This document shows, piece by piece, positions 1-5,850 of a stretch of DNA of 9,789 nt. A program made the translations under genes and the position numbers. The stretch is taken from positions 1-9,789 of the forward strand of contig JBDRGC010000103.1 in NCBI GenBank assembly GCA_043818215.1. The letters are read 5' to 3'. The stretch comes from JBDRGC01 sp043818215. GTDB lineage: Bacteria; Chloroflexota; Anaerolineae; Anaerolineales; UBA11858. The notes beneath the pieces were generated by a model. That model was not told where the DNA came from and ran no database searches. It saw only the letters and a list, made by a program, of their open reading frames with translations. Numbering within the stretch: the stretch's first letter is position 1; every line of letters begins with the position of its first letter.

Positions 1-24
1 AAACAGGTTCAGGTTGTGCCGTAC

Positions 25-42
25 CATGCTTGAGCATGTTTT
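25..42 (+). terminator. weak hairpin followed by four T, possible terminator of an upstream gene
   Basis: CATGC (25-29) and GCATG (34-38) can pair around a TTGA loop and are followed directly by TTTT (39-42). This is a short intrinsic-terminator shape, but the stem is only 5 bp and the T tract is short. It may end a gene lying left of the window. It could also be a chance palindrome. Confidence 0.25.
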
Positions 43-52
43 CAATGACAGA

Positions 53-70
53 CCCTGAATTCATTCGGGG
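53..70. repeat. imperfect palindrome CCCTGAAT/ATTCGGGG
   Basis: CCCTGAAT at 53-60 pairs with ATTCGGGG at 63-70 with one T-G wobble, giving a compact hairpin. No T tract follows, so it resembles a dispersed palindromic element more than a terminator. It lies just before the octamer array and no gene overlaps it. Confidence 0.4.
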
Positions 71-90
71 GGCTGACCATCGACAACCAC

Positions 91-178
91 CAATTTACCA
101 ATTTACTAATTTACCAACCTACCAATTTACCAATCTACCAATCTACCAACCTACTAACCTACCAACCTACCAACCCAC
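91..178. repeat. octanucleotide tandem array, 11 units (CAATTTAC and variants)
   Basis: Eleven consecutive 8-bp units run from 91 to 178: CAATTTAC, TAATTTAC, CAACCTAC, CAATCTAC, TAACCTAC and finally CAACCCAC. Positions 1, 4 and 5 of the unit vary and the rest is nearly constant. The array is followed by TA and the ATG at 180, so it occupies the whole ribosome-binding region of the next gene. It is the only array in the window with an 8-bp rather than 7-bp period. Confidence 0.95.
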
Positions 179-179
179 T

Positions 180-464
180 ATGGACCTCGGCTCTATTTTT
201 CTCCTCCTCTCCCTATTGATCCTCACCGCGCTCTACATTGGGCGGCCATTGTACGAACGCAGCGCTACGGCCGTCAGACCTGTGGAGCATGAACTATCTG
301 CCCTTCTGGCTGAACGGGATCGTGTTCTCAATGCGCTCTCAGAATTGGATTTCGACCACGCTTTAGGGAAGATACCCGAAGATGATTATCCGCTCCAGCG
401 GAAAAAACTCATCCAGCGCGGCGCGGAAGTGCTGCGTCAACTTGACGAGCAGGGTGGAGCGTGA
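180..464 (+). CDS. small membrane-anchored protein resembling the CcmI N-terminal region
   Basis: This encodes a 94-residue protein with one hydrophobic segment (about residues 5-22) followed by a charged helical region (36-93). The stretch around residues 43-75 reads as a run of Glu/Leu with ELDFD, GK and DDY, which resembles the short conserved region after the membrane anchor in CcmI-type cytochrome c biogenesis proteins. CcmI proteins carry a TPR domain after this; here it is absent. The ATG at 180 is chosen because the longer reading frame upstream only translates the octamer array into a Tyr-Gln-Pro-Thr repeat. No Shine-Dalgarno is present. Its place before ccmA, ccmB and ccmC fits a role in cytochrome c maturation, but that role is inferred. 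Gene reality is fairly certain and the family call is moderate. Confidence 0.7.
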   Translation: MDLGSIFLLLSLLILTALYIGRPLYERSATAVRPVEHELSALLAERDRVLNALSELDFDHALGKIPEDDYPLQRKKLIQRGAEVLRQLDEQGGA

Positions 465-548
465 CTCGTGAAGAGTGACGCAGTCCCCAAAGCGCGGCGG
501 AGTGGGAAGCGTGAGACCATCCACCATCCAACCTCACCGCTCCGCGAA

Positions 549-590
549 ACTGAACACTGAATACTGAATACTGAATACTGAAAACTGATA
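549..590. repeat. heptanucleotide tandem array, 6 units (ACTGAAT)
   Basis: Units are ACTGAAC, ACTGAAT three times, ACTGAAA and ACTGATA. The array ends three bases before the ATG at 594, so it takes the place where a Shine-Dalgarno would lie. The rest of the 465-593 gap shows no recognisable signal apart from purine-rich GTGAAGAGTGA-like sequence just after the upstream stop. Confidence 0.92.
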
Positions 591-593
591 ACC

Positions 594-1781
594 ATGCCAC
601 ATAAATTTCTCCTCCTCCTCATCATCGCCCTCACCCTCCTCCTCGCTGGCTGTTCCATGTCGGGGGATGTGACCCCTCCGCCTGGCTATCAGCAGCCCAC
701 CGAGGCCCCACAATCGACGCCCACGGTGGAGCTGCCGGCAACGGTAATTGCCACAGATGAAGCTGCCCCAACATCCGCCGAATCCGCACCCGAAGCGGAA
801 TCTTCCTCCGAGGGAGTCGGCCTCATCAGAGTCGCAGTAGTCAATGGTTCCGGTAGTGAACCTCCCATCGGCGCTGAGGTTGTGCTGCACGGCTACGATG
901 AAATGGAAGAAGTCTACGCTCGAACTCTTGTGTTGCTCGAAGATGGGGTCGCTATTTTCGAAGATGTACCCATGCCAGCGGGGAGAGTCTATCTGGCAAG
1001 CACACAACACGATCAGGTGGCCTACATATCCAACCTGGCGCAAATCACCGCCGGCACGACCGAAGCCAGTTTGGGGATCACGGTTTTTGATGCCACCACT
1101 GATATGTCGGTTCTAACAATAGAGCAGTTGCACGTCTTTTTCGATTTCAGTGCTGTTGATACAATACAGGTTGTCGAATTGGTGCTGCTCTCCAACTCCA
1201 GCGAGCAAACTCTGGTCTCGCCAGATGGTGAAACCCCGGCACTCGTATTCGAGCTTCCCGAAGGGGCTGCAAACTTTGGCGTTCAAGAGAGCATGAAACT
1301 GCGATACCTTCAGACTGAGAATGGCTTTGGTATTGGAAGCGTGTTCCCGTCCGAGGAGCCTTACGAAGTGGTCTTTGCCTTCGAGATGCCCTACGAGAAC
1401 GGGAAGCTCGATTTAGCTGTGCCTATTCCGCTTGATACCACCTCCGCCAGCGTCATAGTGCCGCAAGATGGTGTGACGGTCGAAAGCGACCAGCTTCAAG
1501 ATGGCGAAGTGCGCGATTTCCAGGGAGTGGCCTACCAAACCTACAGCAGCACCGACTTGAGCATGGGTGATACGCTGCGATTTTCACTTTCTGGCTCTCC
1601 CACTCTGCCCTCTGAGCAGGCCTCACCGGATTATACCGATAATACTGCTGATGCCACCACTGATACAACCAGCCTGGTGATTGGTCTGGGAACCTTTGGT
1701 GTGACGCTGATCGGCGCCGGGCTTTATCTCTGGTTCCGCAGTCGATTAGGGACTAGGGACAAGGAACTAGAGGAGAACTGA
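594..1781 (+). CDS. lipoprotein with a C-terminal transmembrane segment
   Basis: This encodes 395 residues. The N-terminus is a lipoprotein signal: a short basic start, a Leu/Ile-rich core (residues 5-16) and the lipobox LAGC with the lipidated Cys at 20. Residues 21-75 are a Pro/Thr/Ser/Glu-rich low-complexity linker typical of exported proteins. The middle (about 76-340) is beta-rich and contains two likely Ig-like or carboxypeptidase-regulatory-like domains. A second hydrophobic segment (about 358-381) is followed by RSR, so the protein seems anchored at both ends with its bulk outside the cytoplasm. I do not recognise a named family. Lying between the CcmI-like gene and ccmA, it may be part of the cytochrome c biogenesis locus, for example as a surface or heme/apocytochrome-associated factor, but no CXXCH heme motif is present. 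The start codon has no Shine-Dalgarno. Confidence 0.85.
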   Translation: MPHKFLLLLIIALTLLLAGCSMSGDVTPPPGYQQPTEAPQSTPTVELPATVIATDEAAPTSAESAPEAESSSEGVGLIRVAVVNGSGSEPPIGAEVVLHGYDEMEEVYARTLVLLEDGVAIFEDVPMPAGRVYLASTQHDQVAYISNLAQITAGTTEASLGITVFDATTDMSVLTIEQLHVFFDFSAVDTIQVVELVLLSNSSEQTLVSPDGETPALVFELPEGAANFGVQESMKLRYLQTENGFGIGSVFPSEEPYEVVFAFEMPYENGKLDLAVPIPLDTTSASVIVPQDGVTVESDQLQDGEVRDFQGVAYQTYSSTDLSMGDTLRFSLSGSPTLPSEQASPDYTDNTADATTDTTSLVIGLGTFGVTLIGAGLYLWFRSRLGTRDKELEEN

Positions 1782-1794
1782 TCTATTTGATCCT

Positions 1795-1864
1795 CAATCT
1801 CCAATCTCCAATCTCCAATCTCCAATCTCCAATCTCCAATCTCCAATCTCCAATCCCCAATCCC
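1795..1864. repeat. heptanucleotide tandem array, 10 units (CAATCTC)
   Basis: Eight perfect CAATCTC units are followed by two CAATCCC units and a partial CACCC that abuts the ATG of ccmA at 1870. The array fills nearly all of the 1782-1869 gap. The same unit family recurs inside the ccmA-ccmB junction (2581-2748) and before ccmC (3500-3562). Confidence 0.96.
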
Positions 1865-1869
1865 CACCC

Positions 1870-2916
1870 ATGATAACCGTCCGTAAACTCATCAAACGCT
1901 TCGGCCCAAAAACCGTGCTGCGCGACCTGGATTTCGAGGTCGAGCCTGGGGAATTTGTGGCTTTGCTGGGGCCTAACGGGGCCGGCAAAACCACTTTCTT
2001 GCGGATTTTGGCCTCGCTCTCGCGCCCGGCCCTGGGGGAGGTGCGCATCGCTGGCTACCGTTTGCCTGCTCAGGCTGCCGCGGTGCGCCGCCGGTTGGGA
2101 GTGGTCTCGCACCAGCCTCTGCTCTACGGTGATCTGACTGCTGAGGAGAATCTGCGTTTCTATGGGCGCCTGTATGCTGTGCTTGATCTCGACGCCCGCA
2201 TCGCCGAAGTGCTGGGGATGGTCGGGCTGTACCCGCGCCGCCGCGACCTGGTGCGGACTTTCTCCCGCGGGATGCAGCAGCGTTTAGCCATCGGGCGCGC
2301 CGTCCTGCACGACCCCGAGGTGATGCTCTTCGACGAGCCGCACACCGGCTTGGATCAGGATGCCGGCGCCATGCTGGATACCATCTTGCAGGAAGTAGCC
2401 GCTCGCGGCCGCACCGTGGTGATGACCTCCCACGATCTGTCCCGCGCCGCCGGCCTGGCCTCCCGCTTTGATGTGCTCTCGCAGGGGGTGATCGTCGCCT
2501 CGGCGCGGCGGGGCGAAATCGATCCCGACCAGCTATCAGGGTTTTATCGGAATGCGTTGGAGCGTGAAAACGTGAAACGCCACTCTTCACTCTTCACTCT
2601 CCAATCTCCAACCTCCACTCTCCAATCTCCAACTTCCAATCTCCAATCTCCAACCTCCAATCTCCAATCTCCAACCTCCACTCTCCAATCTCCAATCCCC
2701 AATCCCCAATCTCCAATCCCCAATCCCCAATCTCCACTCTCCAATTTCCTCCGCGCCCTCTGGGCTATCGTGTGGAAGGATTTAGCATCCGAATGGCGCA
2801 GCCGCGAGCTGCTCACCGCCATGCTGGTCTTTGCCCTGTTGGTGATCCTGATCTTCAACTTCGCCCTGGAATTGGATGCCAGCGCCAGGGCCAGCGTCAC
2901 CTCCGGCGTGTTGTAG
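1870..2916 (+). CDS. ccmA: CcmA heme-exporter ATPase, fused in frame to the N-terminal part of CcmB
   Basis: Residues 1-230 are a complete ABC ATPase: Walker A GPNGAGKTT at 34-42, Q-loop Gln82, signature SRGMQQR at 132-138, Walker B VMLFDEP at 151-157 and switch His188. Length, order and the downstream ccmB and ccmC point to CcmA, which powers the CcmABCD step that releases heme-loaded CcmE. After about residue 237 there is no stop. Instead 24 heptamers encode residues 238-293, a Leu-Gln-Ser-Pro-Thr-Ser-Asn type 7-residue repeat. Residues 294-348 are then the start of CcmB (cytosolic LRALWAIVWKDL, then a first membrane segment). The frame ends at TAG 2914-2916. An independent ccmB start is not obvious; the only candidate seen in frame is GTG at 2770. 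The ATG at 1870 is preceded by repeats and lacks a Shine-Dalgarno. Confidence 0.9.
   Translation: MITVRKLIKRFGPKTVLRDLDFEVEPGEFVALLGPNGAGKTTFLRILASLSRPALGEVRIAGYRLPAQAAAVRRRLGVVSHQPLLYGDLTAEENLRFYGRLYAVLDLDARIAEVLGMVGLYPRRRDLVRTFSRGMQQRLAIGRAVLHDPEVMLFDEPHTGLDQDAGAMLDTILQEVAARGRTVVMTSHDLSRAAGLASRFDVLSQGVIVASARRGEIDPDQLSGFYRNALERENVKRHSSLFTLQSPTSTLQSPTSNLQSPTSNLQSPTSTLQSPIPNPQSPIPNPQSPLSNFLRALWAIVWKDLASEWRSRELLTAMLVFALLVILIFNFALELDASARASVTSGVL
2581..2748. repeat. heptanucleotide tandem array, 24 units, inside the ccmA-ccmB reading frame
   Basis: Twenty-four successive 7-bp units (CACTCTT, CACTCTC, CAATCTC, CAACCTC, CAACTTC, CAATCCC, CAATTTC) span exactly 168 bases. Because 168 is divisible by three, the frame entering from ccmA equals the frame leaving into ccmB. 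The unit contains no stop in any frame of either strand, so the array is translated as a 7-residue periodic peptide on the plus strand. The complementary strand reads as a Gly-Asp-Trp-Arg-Leu type repeat, which is a shadow. Confidence 0.95.
2914..2916 (+). other. in-frame TAG interrupting ccmB
   Basis: The codons run TTG TAG GTG ACA within GVL-stop-VTFAF. CcmB proteins usually have a Trp here (GVLWVTF), encoded by TGG, so one G-to-A change explains the stop. The frame on both sides is continuous CcmB sequence. It is either a true nonsense mutation, a sequencing or assembly error, or a tolerated stop. Confidence 0.85.
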
Positions 2917-3411
2917 GTGACATTTGCCTTCGCCGGAACCCTGGGCCTCAACCGCTCGATGGCAACCGAGAAAGACCGCGGCTGCCTGGACGGTCTCTTG
3001 CTGGCCCCCGTAGACCGCAGCGCGATCTACTTCGGCAAAGCCATCGGCAACTTGATTTTCATGCTCGTGGTGGAAGTGATCGTCCTGCCGCTGTACAGTG
3101 TGCTGTATAATATCAATTTGTTCCAGCCCGGTTTGCTGCTGGTGATTCTGTTAGGCTCAGTTGGCTACGTGGCAGTGGGAACGTTGCTTGCTGCGATGGC
3201 CGTGCAGGCCCGCACCCGCGACATCCTGCTGCCGATATTATTATTCCCCCTGGCTATCCCGGTGTTGATCGCGGCCGTAAAAGCCAGCGGCGGCTTTTTG
3301 CAGGGCCTCCCAATCATCGAAGTGCGCCCTTGGATCGATTTGCTCATTGCCTACGATGTGATCTTTATTGCGATTGCGTTTATGTTTTTCGATTATGTGG
3401 TGGAAGAGTGA
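2917..3411 (+). CDS. ccmB: CcmB heme-exporter permease, C-terminal three quarters
   Basis: This encodes 164 residues after the TAG, in the same frame as the preceding gene. Visible CcmB features are FAGTLGLNRS (residues 5-14), the LLLAPVDRSAIYFGK motif (27-41) and TLLAAMAVQARTRDILLPILLFPLAIPVLIAAV (89-121), with about five hydrophobic segments. Joined to residues 294-348 of the preceding frame it gives roughly 220 residues, the usual CcmB length. CcmB is the integral membrane partner of CcmA. The GTG directly after TAG could in principle restart translation, but no Shine-Dalgarno precedes it and the fragment would lack the first membrane segment. Annotated as an interrupted gene whose activity depends on whether the TAG is real. 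Confidence 0.85.
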   Translation: MTFAFAGTLGLNRSMATEKDRGCLDGLLLAPVDRSAIYFGKAIGNLIFMLVVEVIVLPLYSVLYNINLFQPGLLLVILLGSVGYVAVGTLLAAMAVQARTRDILLPILLFPLAIPVLIAAVKASGGFLQGLPIIEVRPWIDLLIAYDVIFIAIAFMFFDYVVEE

Positions 3412-3416
3412 TTCGT

Positions 3417-3458
3417 GGAGGGTGGAGCGTGGAGGGTGGAGTGTGGAGGGTGGAGCGT
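3417..3458. repeat. heptanucleotide tandem array, 6 units (GGAGNGT)
   Basis: Units alternate GGAGGGT, GGAGCGT, GGAGGGT, GGAGTGT, GGAGGGT and GGAGCGT, starting six bases after the ccmB stop. This purine-rich heptamer is unrelated in sequence to the CAATCTC family that follows in the same gap. Each unit carries a Shine-Dalgarno-like GGAG, but none is near a start codon. Confidence 0.92.
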
Positions 3459-3464
3459 GGATCC

Positions 3465-3498
3465 AGACCTTCCAGATTTTCGGAAACCTGGAAGGTCT
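3465..3498. repeat. strong palindromic hairpin between ccmB and ccmC
   Basis: The arm AGACCTTCCAG (3465-3475) is the exact reverse complement of CTGGAAGGTCT (3488-3498). The inner bases can add a short TTT/AAA stem around a TCGG tetraloop. There is no T tract after it, so it is not a typical terminator. It looks like a dispersed REP-type palindrome that may stabilise or attenuate the ccm transcript. Confidence 0.85.
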
Positions 3499-3499
3499 T

Positions 3500-3562
3500 C
3501 AATCACCAATCTCCAATCACCAATCTCCAATCACCAATCTCCAATCACCAATCACCAATCTC
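3500..3562. repeat. heptanucleotide tandem array, 9 units (CAATCAC / CAATCTC)
   Basis: Nine units alternate CAATCAC and CAATCTC and begin two bases after the hairpin arm. This is the same family as the arrays at 1795 and 2581. Unlike those, it stops 31 bases short of the next start codon, leaving room for a ribosome-binding site. Confidence 0.95.
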
Positions 3563-3582
3563 AACCTGCAAACGTAAAAACC

Positions 3583-3586
3583 GGAG
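3583..3586 (+). promoter_or_regulatory. ribosome-binding site of ccmC
   Basis: GGAG lies seven bases before the ATG at 3594 and fixes the ccmC start. The longer in-frame extension upstream only reads through repeats. Confidence 0.7.
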
Positions 3587-3593
3587 TGAATTT

Positions 3594-4292
3594 ATGAAAT
3601 CGAAACCTCGCGCATTATCCATTCTCGACACCCTCACCGCCATCCTTTTTGTGATCGCTGTCATGATGGTGTTCTTCTACGCGCCCGTGGAACGTGTGAT
3701 GGGGCTGGTGCAGAAGGTATTCTATTTCCACGTGGCCGCGGCCTGGGTCGGCATGTTGGGATTTCTGGTTGCCGCCGTAGTGGGTGTTCTGTATCTTGTA
3801 AAGGGAGATCCCAAATATGATCTAACCGGACTAGCGGCTATCGAGATCAGCCTGGTCTTCTTTTTCGTCGCTATCATCATGGGGTCGATTTGGGCGCGCC
3901 CCATCTGGAATACCTGGTGGACCTGGGACCCCCGTCTGACCACGGCAACCATCGTCGAGCTGATCTATGCGGCTTATCTGATGCTGCGTCAGGGCGTCGA
4001 AGACCCCGACCGGCGGGCCAGGTTCGGCGCTGTTTACGCCATCTTGGGGTTTGTCTCTGTCCCCCTGACTTTTATCTCCATCCGCCTGCTGCGCACCATT
4101 CACCCGGTGGTGGTCGGAGGCGGCGACCCCAGCGCCGAGAGCAGCTTCGGCATGACCGGCCCCATGAAGCTGACCTTCTTCTTCAGCCTGTTTACATTCT
4201 CAGTGCTCTTTGCTGACCTGCTCTGGCACCGCATCCGCATGGGGCAGTTGGATGCTAAAGTCGAGGAATTACGTTTGAAGGTCTCGGGCTAA
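3594..4292 (+). CDS. ccmC: CcmC heme-handling protein (cytochrome c maturation)
   Basis: This encodes 232 residues with about six membrane segments, the normal CcmC size. The Trp-rich heme-binding segment of the heme handling protein family is at residues 100-114 (Trp100, Trp105, Trp108, Trp109, then WDPRLT). His46, in FYFHVAAAW, and His170, in RTIHPVVVGGG, match the two axial heme ligands conserved in CcmC. CcmC presents heme to CcmE on the outer face of the membrane. The shorter length and the neighbouring ccmA, ccmB and ccmD-like genes favour CcmC over CcmF or CcsA. The ATG is supported by GGAG seven bases upstream. A heptamer array begins four bases after the TAA. Confidence 0.95.
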   Translation: MKSKPRALSILDTLTAILFVIAVMMVFFYAPVERVMGLVQKVFYFHVAAAWVGMLGFLVAAVVGVLYLVKGDPKYDLTGLAAIEISLVFFFVAIIMGSIWARPIWNTWWTWDPRLTTATIVELIYAAYLMLRQGVEDPDRRARFGAVYAILGFVSVPLTFISIRLLRTIHPVVVGGGDPSAESSFGMTGPMKLTFFFSLFTFSVLFADLLWHRIRMGQLDAKVEELRLKVSG

Positions 4293-4295
4293 AGG

Positions 4296-4330
4296 CCGTC
4301 ATCCGTCGTCCGTCGTCCGTCATCCATCGT
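4296..4330. repeat. heptanucleotide tandem array, 5 units (CCGTCGT)
   Basis: Units are CCGTCAT, CCGTCGT twice, CCGTCAT and CCATCGT, starting four bases after the ccmC stop. The same unit family returns at 4590-4631, on the other side of the ccmD-like gene. Confidence 0.92.
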
Positions 4331-4361
4331 CCTTCCGCCATTGAACTGGAGAATTTGCGCG

Positions 4362-4517
4362 ATGTTCCTACAACAATCCCCCCCTGACACTCTCCACTAC
4401 TTCATCGCCGGTTACGTTGTATTCTTCTCGGTGATGGCGATTTATTTGGGCAGCCTGATAGTTCGCTACCGCAATCTTAAGCAAAACCTTGAATTGCTGG
4501 AAGGATTGGATTCTTAG
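4362..4517 (+). CDS. CcmD-like small membrane protein
   Basis: This encodes 51 residues beginning MFLQQSPPDTLHYF, with one membrane segment (about 13-34) followed by a basic and then Leu/Glu-rich tail (RYRNLKQNLELLEGLDS). CcmD proteins are this size, have one transmembrane helix and follow ccmC. They are needed to release heme-loaded CcmE from CcmABC. A GGAG at 4348-4351 precedes the ATG by ten bases. Sequence identity in CcmD is generally low, so the call rests on size, topology and position rather than on a diagnostic motif. The gene ends with TAG, the only other TAG-terminated frame in the window besides the interrupted one. Confidence 0.75.
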   Translation: MFLQQSPPDTLHYFIAGYVVFFSVMAIYLGSLIVRYRNLKQNLELLEGLDS

Positions 4518-4544
4518 GGGGAGACACACAGGCGAGACCATTCT

Positions 4545-4560
4545 CCCCCAGAATTGGGGG
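4545..4560. repeat. short hairpin CCCCCA-GAAT-TGGGGG between convergent genes
   Basis: A 6-bp perfect stem (4545-4550 with 4555-4560) encloses a 4-base loop. It sits between the plus-strand ccm block and the minus-strand prsW gene, so it could act as a two-way terminator, although no T tract follows on either strand. Copies with the same architecture are at 5806 and 5851. Confidence 0.75.
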
Positions 4561-4569
4561 CCGGGGGGC

Positions 4570-4631
4570 GGTCAGCGGTCAGCGGTCGTCCGTCGTCCGT
4601 CGTCCATCGTCGGTCCTCCATCGTCCGTCCC
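4570..4631. repeat. mixed heptanucleotide array (GGTCAGC then CCGTCGT)
   Basis: Two GGTCAGC units and a partial unit lead into CCGTCGT twice, CCATCGT, CGGTCCT, CCATCGT and CCGTCCC. The array ends two bases before the prsW stop codon. It shows two heptamer families joined end to end in one gap. Confidence 0.88.
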
Positions 4632-4633
4632 CA

Positions 4634-5623
4634 TCAAGCACATGCCCGTAATGCCAGCTTAGCCAATTCGGCTCGTGCTCTTTGGATGCGAACTGTGTTG
4701 CCGCCCTCTTCCCCCATTTTGGCGCGCTGCTGCTTTTTATAAGCCAGTTCCGCTGCCAGGTTGTAGAAGCGATTGGTGGCCCGGTAACGCCCCGTGAAAA
4801 GAGCAACCAGCCGCGCCGCGCTCTGCGACCAGGCGGAACAGGCCGTCTTGTAATGGGCGGGGGAGATGATACCGCGGGCGGCCTCTTCTCGCAGGTAAAG
4901 CTTGATCCATTTTTGCTCACGCGAGAGCGCCCATAAAATGAAGACAAACATCAATAGCCAGCCTGACCAGTCTACGAAAGTCCCAAACGCCAGCCCGCCA
5001 ATACCAGATGCCAGGCTGGCGATTGTGTTGTGCATCGAGTGGATGAAGATGGCGATTCCCCAGCCAGCGATGGGGAGAATCAGCTTGAGCCAGATTTTGC
5101 GTTGGAAGCGCGCCATCGCCAGTCCGATCCCAATGAACGCCGTGTAAAACGGATGCTGCCAGCCGACCAGTACCACCCGCACGAACACCAACCACAACAG
5201 CCCTGAATAGCCCCCTTCGAGAAAACCATAATTGTAAATATAGTAGATATTCTCAGTGGCCGCGAATCCTAACGCGGTGATTCCCGCGTAGACAATCCCA
5301 TCCAAAACCGAATCGAACTCCTGGCGGAAGATCAGAAAGACCAGCAGCACGGCCAGCCCTTTGAGAGTCTCCTCGACGGGCGGCGCCACCAGCGCGCCGG
5401 TAGCCAGATCGGTTATGGCTTCGGAACCCGTGACGAGATAAACGCCTACGCCCAATAATGTATTGACGATGAACGCCATCCCGGCAGAGACCATAGCTCC
5501 CCACAGAAAGACCCCGCCAAGTAAGATTTTCGGCTCTTTCTCATACCGGTCTACCCAGTACAGGATCCAGGCGAAAAATAGCATTGGCACAATACCGAAA
5601 AAGACAGAAATGATGAAGCCCAT
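4634..5623 (-). CDS. prsW: PrsW-family intramembrane protease
   Basis: This encodes 329 residues with about eight hydrophobic segments. PrsW (M82-type) motifs are all visible: PPVEETLKG with Glu84, Glu85 and Lys88 (EExxK), FAATENIYY with Glu124 and Asn125, Gln156-His157 in a membrane segment, and HSMHN with His195 and His198. PrsW in Bacillus cleaves the anti-sigma factor RsiW. No anti-sigma or sigma gene lies nearby, so the substrate here is unknown. Residues about 235-329 form a soluble, Ala/Arg/Lys-rich helical tail beyond the core domain. The ATG at 5623 is preferred over an upstream in-frame ATG because GGAG lies seven bases before it and the upstream part reads into repeats. It is transcribed towards the ccm genes. 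Confidence 0.93.
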   Translation of the reverse strand: MGFIISVFFGIVPMLFFAWILYWVDRYEKEPKILLGGVFLWGAMVSAGMAFIVNTLLGVGVYLVTGSEAITDLATGALVAPPVEETLKGLAVLLVFLIFRQEFDSVLDGIVYAGITALGFAATENIYYIYNYGFLEGGYSGLLWLVFVRVVLVGWQHPFYTAFIGIGLAMARFQRKIWLKLILPIAGWGIAIFIHSMHNTIASLASGIGGLAFGTFVDWSGWLLMFVFILWALSREQKWIKLYLREEAARGIISPAHYKTACSAWSQSAARLVALFTGRYRATNRFYNLAAELAYKKQQRAKMGEEGGNTVRIQRARAELAKLALRACA

Positions 5624-5682
5624 ATTACATCTCCGAAAGTAATCTTTCAAGCGGCTGCTGAAAGCTGGTGAAATAGAACGCG

Positions 5683-5742
5683 GACACTTGCACCTGCGGC
5701 ACACTTGCACCTACGGCAAGTGCAGGTGAGTGCAGGTGTGAC
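5683..5742 (-). repeat. dispersed hairpin element, CACTTGCACCTGCGG type (inverted copy)
   Basis: The segment reads GACACTTGCACCTGCGG, then an internal near-copy, then CAAGTGCAGGTG and TGAC. It matches the reverse complement of the element inside the DUF2344 gene at about 6301-6335, with an extra duplicated block in the middle. The parts ACTTGC and GCAAGT also pair with each other. Confidence 0.8.
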
Positions 5743-5805
5743 GCGGATACAGCGAATCACTGCGGATTCTTTAAAAAATATACCCCATTGGAATTGCCGG
5801 GGTAT

Positions 5806-5821
5806 CCCCCAGATATGGGGG
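5806..5821. repeat. short hairpin CCCCCA-GATA-TGGGGG
   Basis: The stem is identical to the one at 4545-4560 (CCCCCA and TGGGGG) with a different 4-base loop. It is followed on the plus strand by TGGTTTT, a weak T-rich tail, so it could end minus- or plus-strand transcripts, but its recurrence suggests a mobile or dispersed palindrome. Confidence 0.75.
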
Positions 5822-5850
5822 TGGTTTTCTGCAAAACGCACGGTTTCTCC

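Noticed and set aside
30..179. N-terminal extension of the first gene from an upstream ATG
   Set aside because: It only translates the octamer array into a Tyr-Gln-Pro-Thr pattern; the hydrophobic anchor begins right after the ATG at 180.
2914..2916. Reassignment of TAG to Trp in this organism
   Set aside because: Other genes use TGG for Trp normally, and the CcmD-like frame ends sensibly at TAG; one site is not enough evidence.
2544..2951. Minus-strand frame with a Gly-Asp-Trp-Arg-Leu repeat protein
   Set aside because: It is the complement of the CAATCTC heptamers, which are stop-free in all six frames, and overlaps strongly supported ccmA and ccmB coding sequence.
91..4631. CRISPR array
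   Set aside because: The repeats are 7-8 bp and contiguous, with no spacers and no cas genes nearby.
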